From Ashinkailepas kermadecensis (Eukaryota > Arthropoda > Thecostraca > Neolepadidae): 64,000 nucleotides of DNA. The number at the start of each line of letters is the position of its first letter. The first letter of the stretch is position 1. The notes beneath the pieces are model-generated. The model was not told the DNA's origin. It made no database searches and saw only the letters and a program-made list of their open reading frames with translations. A program made the translations under genes and the position numbers. The DNA lies in the NCBI GenBank assembly GCA_034440615.1, contig JAOTOM010005139.1, positions 1 through 64,000 on the forward strand, in the 5' to 3' direction. This document shows positions 22,548-34,519 of the stretch, in pieces.

Positions 22548-22878
22548 GCCGCCCCGGTAGCTCGGTTGGTTAGAACGCTGGCCTGCTCTGGTCCCCCTGT
22601 CCTGGCAACGCAGGGTTCGAGTCGCTTCGCGCGCTCGCATTTAGCCCCCGGCTGGGAGGGTCAGTTGGCAGCTGGCCCGCTAAGGCCGGGGACAAGGTAC
22701 CGGGCGGCCGTGCCGATGCATTGACGGCACTTTAAACTTTCGGTCAAAATTATGCCAATGAACTGGAATTCATGGATCGGGTGGTGGGCCAGGGTTCACG
22801 CAACAAGCTCTGCTTAGCAATGGGACCCTGGTTCATAAAGCCACCCCAATAAGAACTCGGATTAATTTTTTTTTTTTT
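22548..22878 (+). mobile_element. SINE-B copy (about 330 bp)
   Basis: Starts GCCGCCCCGGTAGCTCGG (box A) with box B GGGTTCGAGTCGC. The non-tRNA body includes TTTAGCCCCCGGCTGGGAGG, GTTGGCAGCTGGCCCG and GGATCGGGTGGTGG. It ends AAGAACTCGGATTAA plus a T-run. A 7-bp direct repeat TAAACAA/TAAATAA (one mismatch) flanks it at 22541 and 22878. The second copy at 33353 has the same ends and orientation. Confidence 0.9.
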
Positions 22879-22985
22879 AAATAACCACATGTGCCCAATC
22901 TTTCACTCACGGTCTTCCCTCGTCGCGGGAGCGCAACAAAACGCAACCGGCCGGGACGAGAGGAAAGCAGTGAGCGAACTCTTAC

Positions 22986-23440
22986 TTAAAATAGGAACTC
23001 TTTCCAAAACCGCTACATATGCCAGGGTGGTCGTCTCGCTGCCGTGTAGAATCGGCGACACCGTTCCTGACGTTCTCGCAGTTATTTATTGGTTCAGGAA
23101 TGTCGCGACAAATTCCTCATTTGTCACCAGGACCCCAGAAAATAGTTCAGCCTGCCACCCACGCTCGCGGCAAAGCAGCAAACTTTCTCCACCTCTGCTC
23201 AGACGGCTGATTCACGGCTTACGCAACAACTTCGCTGAAGTCGAGGTGCTGATGTCGAAATCGTGTAATTCAGGTAGCTTGTCGATTCATTTCATGTTGG
23301 ATAAACTACGTCAATTGATGCGCACCTAAACTTTGCAGCTCTTAGCAGAGCGTGTTTGCTGCTGGGACTGGGTAGCTATATGGTTCATAGATGACCACGA
23401 GTACTGGAGCTCCACAAATCACTGGATACGATACAGTACG
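22986..23440. other. Unassigned region
   Basis: Beyond the end of CR1-A similarity I recognise no gene. A 146-codon open frame at 22889-23329 overlaps LINE 5' UTR and is not supported. Confidence 0.3.
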
Positions 23441-23675
23441 AGCGTGGTCATACCAGAAGCGCTATAGTACTGTCGTGACCATACAGAAGCGCTACAGTAC
23501 CACCGTGATCATGCAGAATCGCTACAGAACCACCGTGACCATACAGAAGTGGTACAGTAACATCATGGCCACATCAGAAGCGCTACAATACCACCGGGGT
23601 CATACAGAAGCGCTACAGAACTATCGTGATTACACAAAAGGGTACAGTATCATCGTGACCATACCAGAAAAGCAC
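23441..23675. repeat. About 30-bp minisatellite, 7-8 copies
   Basis: CATACAGAAGCGCTACAGTA followed by CCACCGTGAC repeats with unit lengths of 29-31 bp and frequent substitutions. Confidence 0.88.
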
Positions 23676-23704
23676 CTGATATTTAGCGCAGTACAGCTTC
23701 ACAA

Positions 23705-24000
23705 ATTCATGAGAAACAGTGGGCAAATGCCATGAGAAGCAGTGGGCGAATGTCATGAGAACCAGTGGGCGTATGCCATGAGAACCAGCGTACTAATGTC
23801 ATGAGAACCAGTGGGCGTATGCCATGAGAACCAGCGTATGCCATGAGAACCAGTGGGCGTATGCCATGAGAACCAGCGTACTAATGTCATGAGAACCAGT
23901 GGGCGTATGCCATGAGAACCAGTGGGCGTATGCCATGAGAACCAGTGGGCGTATGCCATGAGAACCAGCGTACTAATGTCATGAGAACTAGTGGGCGGTG
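23705..24000. repeat. 19/23-bp variable minisatellite, about 13 units
   Basis: Units end in CATGAGAACCA and come in three forms: GTGGGCGTATGC (23 bp), GCGTACTAATGT (23 bp) and GCGTATGC (19 bp). The forms recur in mixed order. Confidence 0.92.
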
Positions 24001-25700
24001 TGTTGCGTTCTTCATATGTGCAGTCAATTTGCTCTCTGAAAAACGAAAATGCTCAAAGCGTGGTAGCTGATATGTGGGCAGATCTTCAGGCTACTCTGAC
24101 CATCTGTAGATTGTCCTCAACATTCACTTGGTGGTTCTGTCCCGCTCCGAATTCACCTTTTATTAACTGAACACACATACACCGTGCCTAGCCCAGCCTA
24201 ACTTTCCCAATCATGCGGCAGATTGGCCTCGTAGTCGGCTCCAACGAGGGTCCGGGGACAGTAATATTCGGCAGCAGAGGAAGTGCCGTCAGTTGCTGAG
24301 TTGATGCAGGTACAGAGTCACAGTATTGATCCAGCGATCCTCGCCAGTCACAAGGCTGCCGGTGTCTTCAAACTGAGGAAGGAGCCATATGCGGCGTCGG
24401 GTGCCGGTTGGAGGATCCAAGTGAGCCAAGCGTCAACAGCTACATGGTTTTCCAGATCTTGCCAGGGAATCCTGCCGCGCGGGGGGGGGGGACCAGCTCC
24501 CTGCGGAATTCCACCGTCCGGTTAGGATATGGTTACTCGAACTTTACAGAGCATGGTGTTGCATACCCAGGTAAGGCCAATACAAATGCGTTGGTGACAA
24601 TTCGTGCAGAATAATTTTAAAAAAGCTTGGAAGGTCACAAGTTCTCCAACCATACCAACATTCTCGTATTGCACTGATCCAGGATTAGTTGGATATGTCC
24701 ACAGGCTCACTAAGCCAAAATGCCTGGAGAAGTGGGCATCAAGGTTCCTTGGTCCATACCTGAACTCTGAAGATAATGTTCATCTCGGTGGACTGCCGTA
24801 TATGCAGTGCAATTTTAGTAATAATCTTGAATCTGTCCCAGCCAATAATGTACGGCACCATATCTCATTTGTGGGTGCTTTCTTTGCGTGCATTCGACGG
24901 GTAATTCCACCACTTCCCACACAGAACGTTCTTCACGGATTGCACACGGAATTCCGCGTGAAATCAGGGAATCAAAAAAGCGACTCCCTCACATTCCCAG
25001 CAAGATGGCGACACTCAGCAGCAGGACGAAACAAACGATACCAGTGCATCACACCCATTTGTGTTATAACAAATCAATTCACCTTGCATTCTAATCTGCG
25101 GCATCCATCATCAGCGAAGCGATGACATCATCTGCTTCATTTTCACCGTCTGACCAACTATAACTGTCGGTCGCTGAATAGTGCGCCAATCACAGGATTT
25201 TCTGCATTCGTGTCAAGAACTATGCGAACAAGGAAACCATGCAGAAGTTCAACTTCTAAGAGTGTAGCATAAGTGGGTTGGAGCTAAGTGTGCCTGCACT
25301 TGCATTAAGCTTTGTCTAAAAGGCTTAAAGCAGTACTAATTTGAATGGCTCCTGAAAGGCGCCATTGGCGCTTTCGACACGCTAAATGGTGCCGCTAATC
25401 AACGCCACGGCTCGTCGGGAAATTCCCTTCTTCCCGAACGAAAATTCGACATAAAGAACGTACCCCATGTCTCCGCACATGTTCTAGACGTAGATGGGAC
25501 GCAGATTGAACACGCGAACACGCATACCTTCGCAATTTGCCCTTAATCTTTTCAGGCCCAATGCGGCCATACTTCTCCGATTTCAGTATTGACGCTCCTC
25601 ACGTAGCGGATTAAAACATGACACCCTTCCCGCTTTAGAAGCGGAATCCACACACGCATTCCTCCGGCCCTCGTCTCAAGTTACCGCGTGATACTCCCTG
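24001..25700. other. Unassigned region
   Basis: The longest frame is 173 codons at 24604-25125 (plus). It has no domain I recognise, no repeat pattern and no evident splice sites. A G-run lies at 24480. I report no gene here, but this frame is the best candidate in the stretch for a database search. Confidence 0.3.
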
Positions 25701-26300
25701 ACGCAATCAAGGAATGCGGAACCCCTGCTCGGGACCACCGTGATTAATGCTGGCTTCCTCTGAGTCCCCTCCACGGCCGACGCGACGCCGGCGCGCCGGC
25801 CAGGTTTTCCAGCCCGGTTGTTGGAACGGTGACAGGTCGTCGCCCCAGGCTGGGACACCTCCGAGAGGGCGCCCATTAGGTGACGAGCGCGTGAGACCGC
25901 AGCCCTACACCGTCATCAAACGCGCCGCCGCCGCCGCCATGCGACCCGCCGCAGACGTCGCACTGCGAGCGGCCACAGCCGCCGACCAGGTCGGCCGGCC
26001 GCCGCAGGAATGTGACCCGCCTGGCCAGCGGCGCAGCCCGCCGGCTGATGACTCAGCTGAGTAGCCGAGTCGACCGAGTCGGCGCCGGCGCCGGCGACGC
26101 GCGTGGACTCTGTCCGGACGAATACGGACGGGGCCGAAAATACCGGCCGCCGCCTGATTTAGCCTGCGGCCGGTGAAGAGCGTCTCGTGTTGGTGACACG
26201 CCGCGCCGCCAGGGGGCGCCCCTCCCCTCCTCGCGGCGCGGCCGGGCTTAGTCAGCTGACAGGAATTTCCTCGCCGGTGCTGACCGCTGAGCTCTGAGGT
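25701..26300. other. CpG-rich island-like region
   Basis: Very GC-rich with many CpG and a CGCCGCCGCCGCCGCCATG tract at about 25921-25940. A 105-codon Arg/Pro/Ala-rich frame (25747-26064) reflects composition. It could be a promoter or first exon, but nothing specific supports that. Confidence 0.3.
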
Positions 26301-26819
26301 GGACTCGCCGCTGGGAACAATGGCCGCCGTGCGCGCGTGCCGCGCCCGGGTCCGAATGGAACGCGGTCATGGGTCGATGACGGACATGTGTGTGGTGAGG
26401 TGACGGCCGTGTGCAGGTGCCGGTGGTGATAGGGTGGGGTGGGCACAATAGTGGGAATATGAGGAGGACTGCGCTATCGGCCTGCACGTCACCGCATTCT
26501 ATGAAATCGCCCGGGGTTGGGAGTAGGGAGCAATCCATGTATCAGCCACAAAGCTCTCAAACCTTTGGAGAGGGAGAGGGTGGTTCAGAGGGTCCCATTT
26601 TAAATCCGGAAGATAATTTGTGGGAGCCAACTTTGAGCATGAATAAACTAGTTCTACCTGCACAAGCAAACCTAGTCCCATCCACACACCCACCAAAAAA
26701 ACGCATAAAGTGCCACCCTTGCCGGATGTAATTACAAGCGAGCACGATGTTCGAGCGGGTTCATTGGCGTCTATATACGGAAGGAAGCTGAGATCAGCGA
26801 CTTGATCAGATGTGGTCCG

Positions 26820-27093
26820 ACCTGAGCAGGCATGGATAGAGTAGAAAATTATTGATGGGGCACTCGATCCACGTGTATGTTACGCGGAATCGAGTGCACA
26901 GGGCCAGATAGGTATTGGTAAATGTGTAGGATGTTGGTGGATAGTTTCTTTGAAATTTAGCACGTGGTATTGGTCGAGGTGCTGAGTGTCTTTTTGTTCA
27001 GGCTTACAGCATCTTCTTTTTACAGGCTTAACCCAGATTGGCCCATATGACTCTTATTAAGTCTGGACACTTTATGACTTGATGACTTTATGA
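26820..27093 (+). mobile_element. CR1-A-related 3' UTR, 5'-truncated and diverged
   Basis: Starts near GAGCAGGCATGGATAGAG and follows module 1 (AAAATTATTG, GATGTTGGTGGATAGTTTCT, CTTATTAAGTCTGGACAC) to a tail TTTATGACTTGATGACTTTATGAC. No coding sequence remains. Confidence 0.8.
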
Positions 27094-28640
27094 CCCAACC
27101 AACCTCGACCTCCATGTTTTTGTTGTTGTCGTTGTTTTAAGATTTATAGTTCGGCAGCGACGTGTGTTATTAACACAAAATAAGCACAGACATGTAGACT
27201 GATTGTCCAGGAGTTCCATATTTCAATCTGCTAGTTTGCAGTTTGTCTACTTTTTACATCACACCGATTCATGCGATGCCATTTTTGCACATTTGACGAT
27301 ATTATCCAGCTATGTGCTTCACCACGCGATATTTGAGTGGCGCGTAGTGGTTCACTCTCACTGATACCCCTGAGGCGATGTGCGATGTGATGCGGTGTTA
27401 CGTGCTCCTGAGCCTGTCTGATTCGCATTGACAGGACAAATGTGGCTATAATTTGCATCACCTTTGCTGTAATCAACCATATCAAGATTTGTGGAGTGCT
27501 TGACGTCGGACAGCAATTAATCGGAGACGAAAAATGGCATCATGTAGGGATTTTCCATATTCATCATGTTGCTGCGCGTCTGGAACCCCATAGCCTTCCT
27601 CCTCCCGTCGCTCTTCCAGCAAACCTAATTTCGCCTTATACTGATGCAAAGTATCGAAAATACTGGTATTACTCGCCAATACTCGCCCGATATCCCCCGC
27701 CCCCCCCCCCCCCCACAGGCCAGGCAATACCCCCACTGGCGCTGGGACGCCGTCCCGTGTGTACGTCAGTTTCGTGTGCCCTGGCCAGCCAGGGGTGTTC
27801 AGTGGAGAGTCGGATCCAGAAGATGCGGCTATTCAGACCACCCGAGCCGCGCTGCCTCCTGACACGGGCGTCTCCACCTGACCCCCTCCGTGCTCTAGCG
27901 CTGTTCTGAGCGCAGCTGGACCGCCGGCTACCACCATCGAGCTCCCGCTATTTTGCCTGGCCTCGGGTGCGCCGCTCACTCGACGGCGGCTGTTTGCGGT
28001 GATCCGTGCTTCCCTGAGCCCGGAGCTTCTCCCACTCGCTCCGACTCGGTCTGGCCACAACTGCCGTTGCCGAGGGGTGCCGAGGGGTTCCGGAACCAAC
28101 CATTCAGCTGCTGGGCCGCCGGGCCCGCGCCGCGAGTGGCGGCGACATCAAAGGGCTGCGGGAGTCTTGGAGGCAGCGCCGCTCGACGTCGCCCGACACC
28201 GGCCCTGACCACTGGCCTGCGCGCGCGGCCGGCCAGGTCGGACTCAGCAGGCCTGTTTTCGCTTCCAGCACGCCCCGTGCCGCCGCCCATGCCCCTACGG
28301 CTGGACCCACACGCCCTGCGGCACCTGCGGATCTGTCTGTTCCGGGACCAGGTATCGCGGTGTACCGCCGCCAGGGAGCGCGGCCAGCGAACATCCCCGT
28401 TGGTTTGGTGTTCCTGAGACGCCGGTCCGTGCCGACATACCAGCCCAGCCGCGCCATGTACCTCACGTTAATCCAATCTCACGCACTTCGTGCCGCGTAG
28501 TTTCGGACGGGCGTCGGCCTCTGGCGTGGTTGGGTCCCGTGCTTGATACCGGGGGTCCATGTGCATTGCTTTGCCCCTGGGACGCTCGCTGGACTCCATG
28601 ATGCTCGGGACCGGCTCATCGTACGACACAGGTATCCCGG
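27094..28640. other. Unassigned; CpG-rich from about 27720
   Basis: 27094-27700 has no recognised content apart from a C-run at 27698. 27720-28500 is GC- and CpG-rich with overlapping Pro/Arg/Ala-rich frames on both strands that look compositional. No gene can be supported. Confidence 0.3.
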
Positions 28641-28654
28641 TGTGAGTCACTACC

Positions 28655-29180
28655 CGCCACCGGGACGCTCGCCCTGTCCGCCACCGGGACGTCCGACACT
28701 GTCCGCCACCGGGACGCTCCCCCTGTCCGCCACCGGGACGCTCGCCCTGTCCGCCACCGGGACGTCCGACACTGTCCGCCACCGGGACGCCCCCCCTGTC
28801 CGCCACCGGGACGCCCCCCTGTCCGCCACCGGGACGTCCGACACTGTCCGCCACCGGGACGCTCCCCCCTGTCCGCCACCGGGACGTCCGACACTGTCCG
28901 CCACCGGGACGCTCCCCCCTGTCCGCCACCGGGACGTCCGACACTGTCCGCCACCGGGACGCTCGTCACTATCCGTCACTGAGACGCTCCCCCCCTGTCC
29001 GCCACCGAGACGCTCCCCCTTGTCCGCCACCGGGACGCTCGTCACTATCCGTCACTGAGACGCTCCCCCTGTCCGCCACCGGGACGCTCCCCCTGTCCGC
29101 CACCGGGACGCTCGCCACTGTCCGCCATCGGGACGCTCCCCCTGTCCGCCATCGGGACGCTCGCCACCGGGACACTCGCC
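28655..29180. repeat. 24/25-bp GC-rich minisatellite, about 20 units
   Basis: GTCCGCCACCGGGACG followed by CTCCCCCT, CTCGCCCT or TCCGACACT. The 24- and 25-bp forms alternate early, and a GTCACTATCCGTCACTGAGA variant occurs twice near 28970 and 29045. Confidence 0.93.
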
Positions 29181-29364
29181 ACGCAGGACGTTGCCTGCTG
29201 CCATTCACTTGGTGTATTTTGCGGTTGTTTCTGGGCGTCCCAGGCCTACAAACAAACCGACGCGGAGGGTTACGGCAACTGCCAGCCAACGCTGGGGAAC
29301 GGAAGGGAGAGAATGAACAAAGGACGAAGACGATTGGGACCTAAACGGTAAATAGCGGCACATG

Positions 29365-29722
29365 CTGCCCGAGACGCAATCACACGGAGGTGCCGTGACG
29401 CAGTCACACGGAGGTGTCGTGGCATAGTCACACAGTGTTGTCGTGACGCAGTCACATGGAGGTGCCGTGACACAGTCACACGGAGGTGTCGTTACGCAGT
29501 CACACAGTGTTGTCGTAACGAAGTCACATGGAGGTGCCGTGACGCAGTCACACGGAGGTGCCGTGACGTAGTCACACAGTGTTGTCGTAACGAAGTCACA
29601 CGGAGGTGGCGTGACGCAGCCACACGGAGGTGGCGTGACGCAGCCACACGGAGGTGCCGTGACGCAGCCACACGGAGGTGCCGTGACGTAGTCACACAGT
29701 GTTGTCGTAACGAAGTCACATG
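29365..29722. repeat. 24-bp minisatellite, about 14-15 units
   Basis: Units such as GCCGTGACGCAGTCACACGG followed by AGGT recur every 24 bp. Variants with AGTGTTGTCGTAACGAAGTC are spaced among them in a loose higher-order pattern. Each unit holds GTGACGCAGTCAC, nearly a palindrome. The 458-codon minus-strand frame running through here and the neighbouring microsatellites is an artefact. Confidence 0.93.
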
Positions 29723-29737
29723 TCTCTCTCTCTCTCT

Positions 29738-29776
<39 letters not shown>

Positions 29777-29800
29777 CCTCCCTCCCTCCTCTCTCTATAT
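29723..29800. repeat. (TC)n microsatellite
   Basis: TC dinucleotides with a CCTCCCTC section, ending in TATATAT. Confidence 0.95.
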
Positions 29801-29803
29801 ATA

Positions 29804-29868
29804 AATGACCCTCCTCATGGAAATGGAAATGGAAATGGTTGCAGTTCATTTCCATGAGGAGGGTCATT
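29804..29868. other. Perfect 22-bp inverted repeat with 21-nt loop
   Basis: Arms 29804-29825 and 29847-29868 are exact reverse complements (core GACCCTCCTCATGG/CCATGAGGAGGGTC). The loop contains GGAAATGGAAATGG. It lies between a TC microsatellite and a 13-bp repeat. Confidence 0.95.
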
Positions 29869-29887
29869 CTATTGAAGACATGCGGAG

Positions 29888-29955
29888 TCTGGAAAGTGGG
29901 TCTGGAAAGTGGGTCTGGAAAGTGGGTCTGGAAAGTGGGTCTGGAAAGAGTGTGG
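29888..29955. repeat. 13-bp minisatellite, 5 copies
   Basis: TCTGGAAAGTGGG repeats in tandem, the last copy degenerating to GGAAAGAGTG. Confidence 0.93.
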
Positions 29956-30283
29956 CCAAATTCAACGCAGTACAGACGTGTTAGGGAGTTGGAGTTGGAT
30001 AGGGCTTCTACGCCGGATGTTAACCAGGGTGGAGAGAATACAAAAGCGATAACCTGATTGCTGTGAAATGGTGAAACGATAATATGTGCTGTGAAATGGT
30101 GATGTACAGCGTGTATGTACCATCGAGTGTGAAATTTATGTGCCCGGAGGAAGGAGGTGTGTCCGGTGTCCGGTGATCTTTGAAAATCCAAGTATTTACT
30201 TGACGTAATTACGGTGTGATGTGCTCTCAAATTGACGAAGCTTTGAAATAAAGAAAATCGTCTTGACAAGCTGATTTTAAAGT

Positions 30284-30430
<147 letters not shown>

Positions 30431-30800
30431 ATAGATATTGATATAGATGTAGAGATAGAGATAGATATTGAGAGAGAGAGAGGAAGGTAGACATGGAATC
30501 GTTTATAGGTGTCTTAAAAAATTCCACAGCTACGTAAACTTCTGTTTGCCTATTGGTCATGCTCACCAGCATACAAACCAATTAGAAGCATGGGTTTCCC
30601 TGCTGATTGCATTTAATCATCGCATTACATATTCCCCCCCGTTGCATGGAAAACAGTCATGGTCTGAATAATGTATGAAGGTGATTTGACTGCAAGTAGT
30701 GATTCAATGCTGGCGTTGAACCACAACAAGGCCAATGCTGGAAGAAAGGGAAGATGTGTAATATGTCACCTTGGCTAAACACAAGATGACAGCGCGCTTT
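30431..30800. other. Unassigned region
   Basis: No gene or repeat recognised beyond the short GA tract at its left edge. Confidence 0.35.
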
Positions 30801-31600
30801 TCACATTTCTCGGCGAGTTCCGGCATTGATTTTCGCCCGGCTATTCCTCGCCGAAATAGTCGGAGCAACATGGCCGGCCGTCTCCCGCGCAGTGCCAGTT
30901 CCTGAGCCTGTCGACGCGTCGCCCGCACCTCGGGCAGTACAATATGGCCGGCCGTCTCCCGCTCAGTGCCAGTTCCTGAGCCTGTCGACGCGTCGCCCGC
31001 ACCTCGGGCAGTACACGTCACGTGGCGGCGCCGTCCCAGCAGCAGCGCCTCTGCCGGTCGCCGGCCTTGGCGGGTCGATTCAAACGCACCGCGTGCTCCA
31101 CTTCCGGTGTCGGCCGGCGACATCCTCTGGGAACGGACGTGGCCGCCTTCTCACGGGAACGCGGCTGCAGGTAACCGTCGCGGCGCCGCCGAGCAACGGC
31201 GGCCGCGCGGCCGGCCTGCGTGCAACGGAAGCGTTAATCGCGCCGGCGAGGCACGCTGACGCAGGGCGAGAGAGGAACGGAGAGACACGACGGGAAGTCG
31301 ACGCGCCGGCCGGCCACTGGGGACCGGCACGACACGGCCGTGGTCGTGGTTGTTGCAGGCGCGTTTGAAATTCAAACGCGACCGCGCGTCCGACGCGTTG
31401 GCGTACGGCTGCGTGGTGATTACGCTGCAATTTCGCCTGGCGGGATGCGGAGGAGGAAAGGTAAACTCAATTAGAACGCGCCCGGCGGCTGGTTTCGAAG
31501 AAGTTCGTCGCGGAGTTGGTCCTGGGCCTGACATCTGCGCGGCCTTCAACACCACCTTCTCCACGGAGCCTCCGAGAAGTTGCATTTTAGATGCGGCGAA
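30801..31600. other. CpG-rich region with a 74-bp tandem duplication
   Basis: Two copies of a 74-bp unit starting TGGCCGGCCGTCTCCCGC lie at 30871 and 30945, nearly identical. The rest is GC- and CpG-rich with compositional open frames on both strands. It is island-like, but no gene is evident. Confidence 0.7.
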
Positions 31601-32559
31601 ATGCTGCCAGAGTAATTCAGCTCGGCTAAGCTAAAGGTTGGGGAGAATGAAGGAGCCTGGAAGAATTACAGACCAGTGATGTAGAGCAGAATCATTGATG
31701 TCGCAGCACCGACGATCGTAACATGGTCCGCCAAAGTTCCTTCCAGTTATTGATGTTTCTAACATCTGCTCGTGAGAGTTCGAAACGGCGATTGGCAGAG
31801 GAAAGGTCATGTTCTCCGTGGATTCCATGCAAACCAACAAGGACACCAGTAATGGTTTCCGAGAAATAGTGGTGGAACCAGGTCCTCACTGACTCTTTTT
31901 TTCGCGTATTATTCGTAGGTCATGTCGTGAAGGTTTTCAAGCAAGGTATTGCGGTTACCAAATAGAAGAATGAAAGCAAAAATGAGGGCATGATTCGGTC
32001 AGTGGCCTTTGTCCAGCACATAGCGCATAGCACGAAACACATAGCTGGCCTAAGCATGCTTAGGCAGTCAATATTTACTTTGGTTTACAAGGCCAGTGGC
32101 CGAAACATATCCTTATGTTTTTAAGTTGTCCTTCTAATTGGTCATATTTTTTAGGATGTTCAATTTTTTAAAACGTTGATATTCATGTTCATCGTCATAG
32201 CACTAAATAATATATCATGCAGGTCATGTTTACCCAGTATATGCGTGGGTGTGTAATTTGAATTTCTGGGCTCGTCAGCTGCTTCAGCTATATTGTGCCC
32301 ATAACTAATATGTTAGAAGTACTTCAGGAGATAACACGAAACTTCTGCAAAGGTTGTAACAGAGAATGCGAGTAATACACAGAGCCAATCAAGATAATCA
32401 AAAGCGAAGAGATGGCGCGTGGAAGATCACAAGTCGATCGGTTCAAACCCTGCCAGTTGTACTTAAGCCAGCCCACCTTGAAGGCACGGTTCACAGTGCT
32501 ACACCAACGGGAGGGAGAAGCTAAACTAACCTATTCTCACTCTACGAACCGCCGGCGGA
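31601..32559. other. Unassigned region
   Basis: No recognised gene. Around 32418-32455 a box B-like GGTTCAAACCC follows a weak box A-like TGGCGCGTGG, possibly a relic SINE head, without other SINE parts. Confidence 0.3.
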
Positions 32560-33352
32560 ACATGCACAACATATGCTTTGATGGTGTTGAGAAATCTCAA
32601 ACATCTTCGCCTAAGGTATTGTCAATACTAGATCGCTTAACGGCCTCATAGGATGTACATCGATCTCGGTCTTTTCCTGTAAAAAAAAATACTATGAATG
32701 TGATATATACGGCCGATGCGCAGGCTGCCATTCTATTTTTGCCGAGTCGCAGAATGCCAGTATCGCACACATGGTTTAATTTGTTTGAGAATACACGACT
32801 TCTCCGAAGACCACTGTTGTTGCCATTCATCCAGGATCGATGAGTTTAACATTGCGAACAAATATGTTGCTGGCATCTTAATATTGGCTAGGACAGGGAG
32901 TTCTGATACTGCTTGGCTGCTGCCAGCAGTATCAGCAGCAGCGTTGGCGTTTCGTTTCCATGAACTCCGACATGGCTTGGTATCCACCGCCACATACGGC
33001 ATTGCTCTTGTACAAATGCGGTCAGTCTATTTAAGATACGCGATACTAAATAATATGAGTGTAGTGGGTTGTTGGGAATTTGTCGCTCGCCCGCAGAGTC
33101 GGAGACAATTAATGCATTTGGATATTGATGTCGAGAAGTAAAACACAGTGTGTCCCATGTTGTGAATGGTTCTGTGGTAAAAATAGAATACTCAGCACAT
33201 AAAGCATATATTGTATTCATCACACCACTCACAAAGGCGCAGCCTACACCAGGTTGCGTCTTTGACGCGTCGGTGTAGAATACAGAACGATCGGAGTTTT
33301 GGGAAACATTGCGCATAGCTAGACAACGAAATTCAGCCGCTGCCCCTGTTTT
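32560..33352 (-). pseudogene. I-like LINE ORF2, RNase H domain and C-terminus
   Basis: Read on the minus strand. FYTDASKTQPGVGCAF (first catalytic Asp) lies at about 33290-33240, followed by YALCAEYSIFTTE with the Glu, IVSDS with another Asp, and WRWIPSHVGVHGNE near 33000-32960. This is the order of an RNase H domain that follows the RT in I-type LINEs. A further frame (33002-32733, LDEWQQQWSS) and a diverged C-terminus continue to about 32560. Frameshifts break it, so it is not functional. SINE-B cuts it from its RT on the right. Confidence 0.85.
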
Positions 33353-33690
33353 GCCGCCCCGATAGCTCAGTTGGTCAGAGCGCTGGCCTGCATTGGTCTC
33401 CCCATCATGGAAAGACGGGGTTCGGGTCGCTTTACGCGCTCGCATTTAGCCCCCGGCTGGGAGGGTCAGTTGGCAGCTGGCCCGATAAGGCCGGGGACGA
33501 GCTACCGGGCGGCCGTATCGGTGTATTGACGGCACGTTAAACTCTCGGGCCAAAATTCTGCCGTTGAACTGGAATTAATGGATCGGGTGGTGGGGCCAGG
33601 GTTCACGCAACACGCTCTGCTTAGCGATAGAACCCTGGTTCATAAAGCCACCCCAGCAAGAACTCGGATTGAATTTATTAGTTTTTTTAA
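33353..33690 (+). mobile_element. SINE-B copy (about 330 bp)
   Basis: Starts GCCGCCCCGATAGCTCAG with box B GGGTTCGGGTCGC, follows the same body as the copy at 22548, and ends AAGAACTCGGATTGAATTTA plus a T-run. It is inserted between the RT and RNase H parts of an I-like LINE, in opposite orientation to it. No convincing target duplication was found. Confidence 0.9.
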
Positions 33691-34510
33691 AAATCAATAG
33701 GAGTGATTTTCGACTTCCTACGTGTAATCAGTTCAGGGTCGACACCGACAGGCGGCACCCGCCAGGGCTCGACCCCGCCAGGGCGGGTGCCGGCCGTGTA
33801 GGTGGTGTAGGCACGCCAAAGGCTGTGGCCGTTCCAGCATGAGCGGCTTGTTGGATCGGTAGCCGCATATCTCTCTGCATCCACTGAGACGCGCGCACGC
33901 AAACTGTTCTCGCTGAGGATCGACGGTCAGACATGAGCTGCTCCGCCAGGCGTGGGTTAAATCTGACACTGCTCCGCCAGGCGTGGGTTAAATCTGGCAC
34001 TTCTCCGCCAGGCGTGGGTTAAATCTGGCACTGCTCCGCCAGGCGTGGGTTAAATCTGGCACTGCTCCGCCAGGCGTGGGTTAAATCTGGCACCATACGA
34101 TGGGTGGTGGGGAATGTGTGGAATGGGTGGTGAAGTGCGTAATTCAGAGTCAAACTCTTTAGATGGATATGAAGTGCGGGTTGATTCGCTTCGACGAAGA
34201 GGCATGCTCTACGGGAAGTGCTGACATCCCCTATACCAATTCGAATACAGGCATGGTGGACAGTGTTCAGGGTCTCTGCCACGGATGAGAGTGCACCATC
34301 GTAAACTATGCACGAGTAATCAAGAATGGAACGAACAAGAGCACCGCTTAGGCGTAATAATGTTGCTTTATCAGCACCATAGCTCATGCGAGAGGTGACT
34401 TTTAGAATATTAATGCGCTTCAGGCACTTGCCTTTAATATGTTTTATATGTGGTGAATATATTAGTCGTTTGTCTAATAGAACACCAATAAACTTTGCTT
34501 CCGAGCAAAT
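33691..34510 (-). pseudogene. I-like LINE ORF2, RT thumb region
   Basis: Minus-strand frames give KFIGVLLDKRLIYSPHIKH (about 34500-34440), ADKATLLRLSGALVRSILDY, AETLNTVHHACIRIGIG and PALHIHLKSLTLNYALHH (34387-34130). These are the post-catalytic RT/thumb motifs of I/Jockey-type LINEs. A 31-bp tandem repeat expansion follows in the linker toward RNase H (33941-34092). The 5' part of the ORF is missing. Confidence 0.82.
33941..34092. repeat. 31-bp minisatellite, 5 copies
   Basis: CTCCGCCAGGCGTGGGTTAA starts at 33941, 33972, 34003, 34034 and 34065. Units differ at one or two positions. It lies inside the linker between the RT and RNase H of an I-like LINE. Confidence 0.95.
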
Positions 34511-34519
34511 TTGAACCCT

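Larger units (their letters stand above)
21747..22985 (-). mobile_element. CR1-A 5' UTR (continuation of the 12408 copy), broken by two SINEs
   Basis: Matches the 5' UTR of the CR1-A at 36.7-37.5 kb: TAATCTTAGTTATC, ATGGTACCCCTAGAGAATAT, ACGTGGCCGATCGATAATTC and finally the CACGGTCTTCCCTCG and GGCCGGGACGAGAGG blocks at about 22905-22965. It is interrupted by SINE-A (22350-22506) and SINE-B (22548-22878). A partial duplication of CTAAGCCACGTGGC with a C-run/A-run insert lies at 22045-22220. Confidence 0.82.

Noticed and set aside
23290..23340. Additional SINE-A/LINE tail (CAATTGATGCGCACCTAAACT)
   Set aside because: Only about 20 bases resemble the tail, without the TATGACC loop or the AATAACC end.
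24604..25125. A 173-codon open frame as a host gene
   Set aside because: No recognisable domain, repeat or splice context; kept only as unassigned DNA.
32412..32470. Another tRNA-derived SINE with GGTTCAAACCC
   Set aside because: Box A is weak and the following sequence matches neither SINE family in the window.
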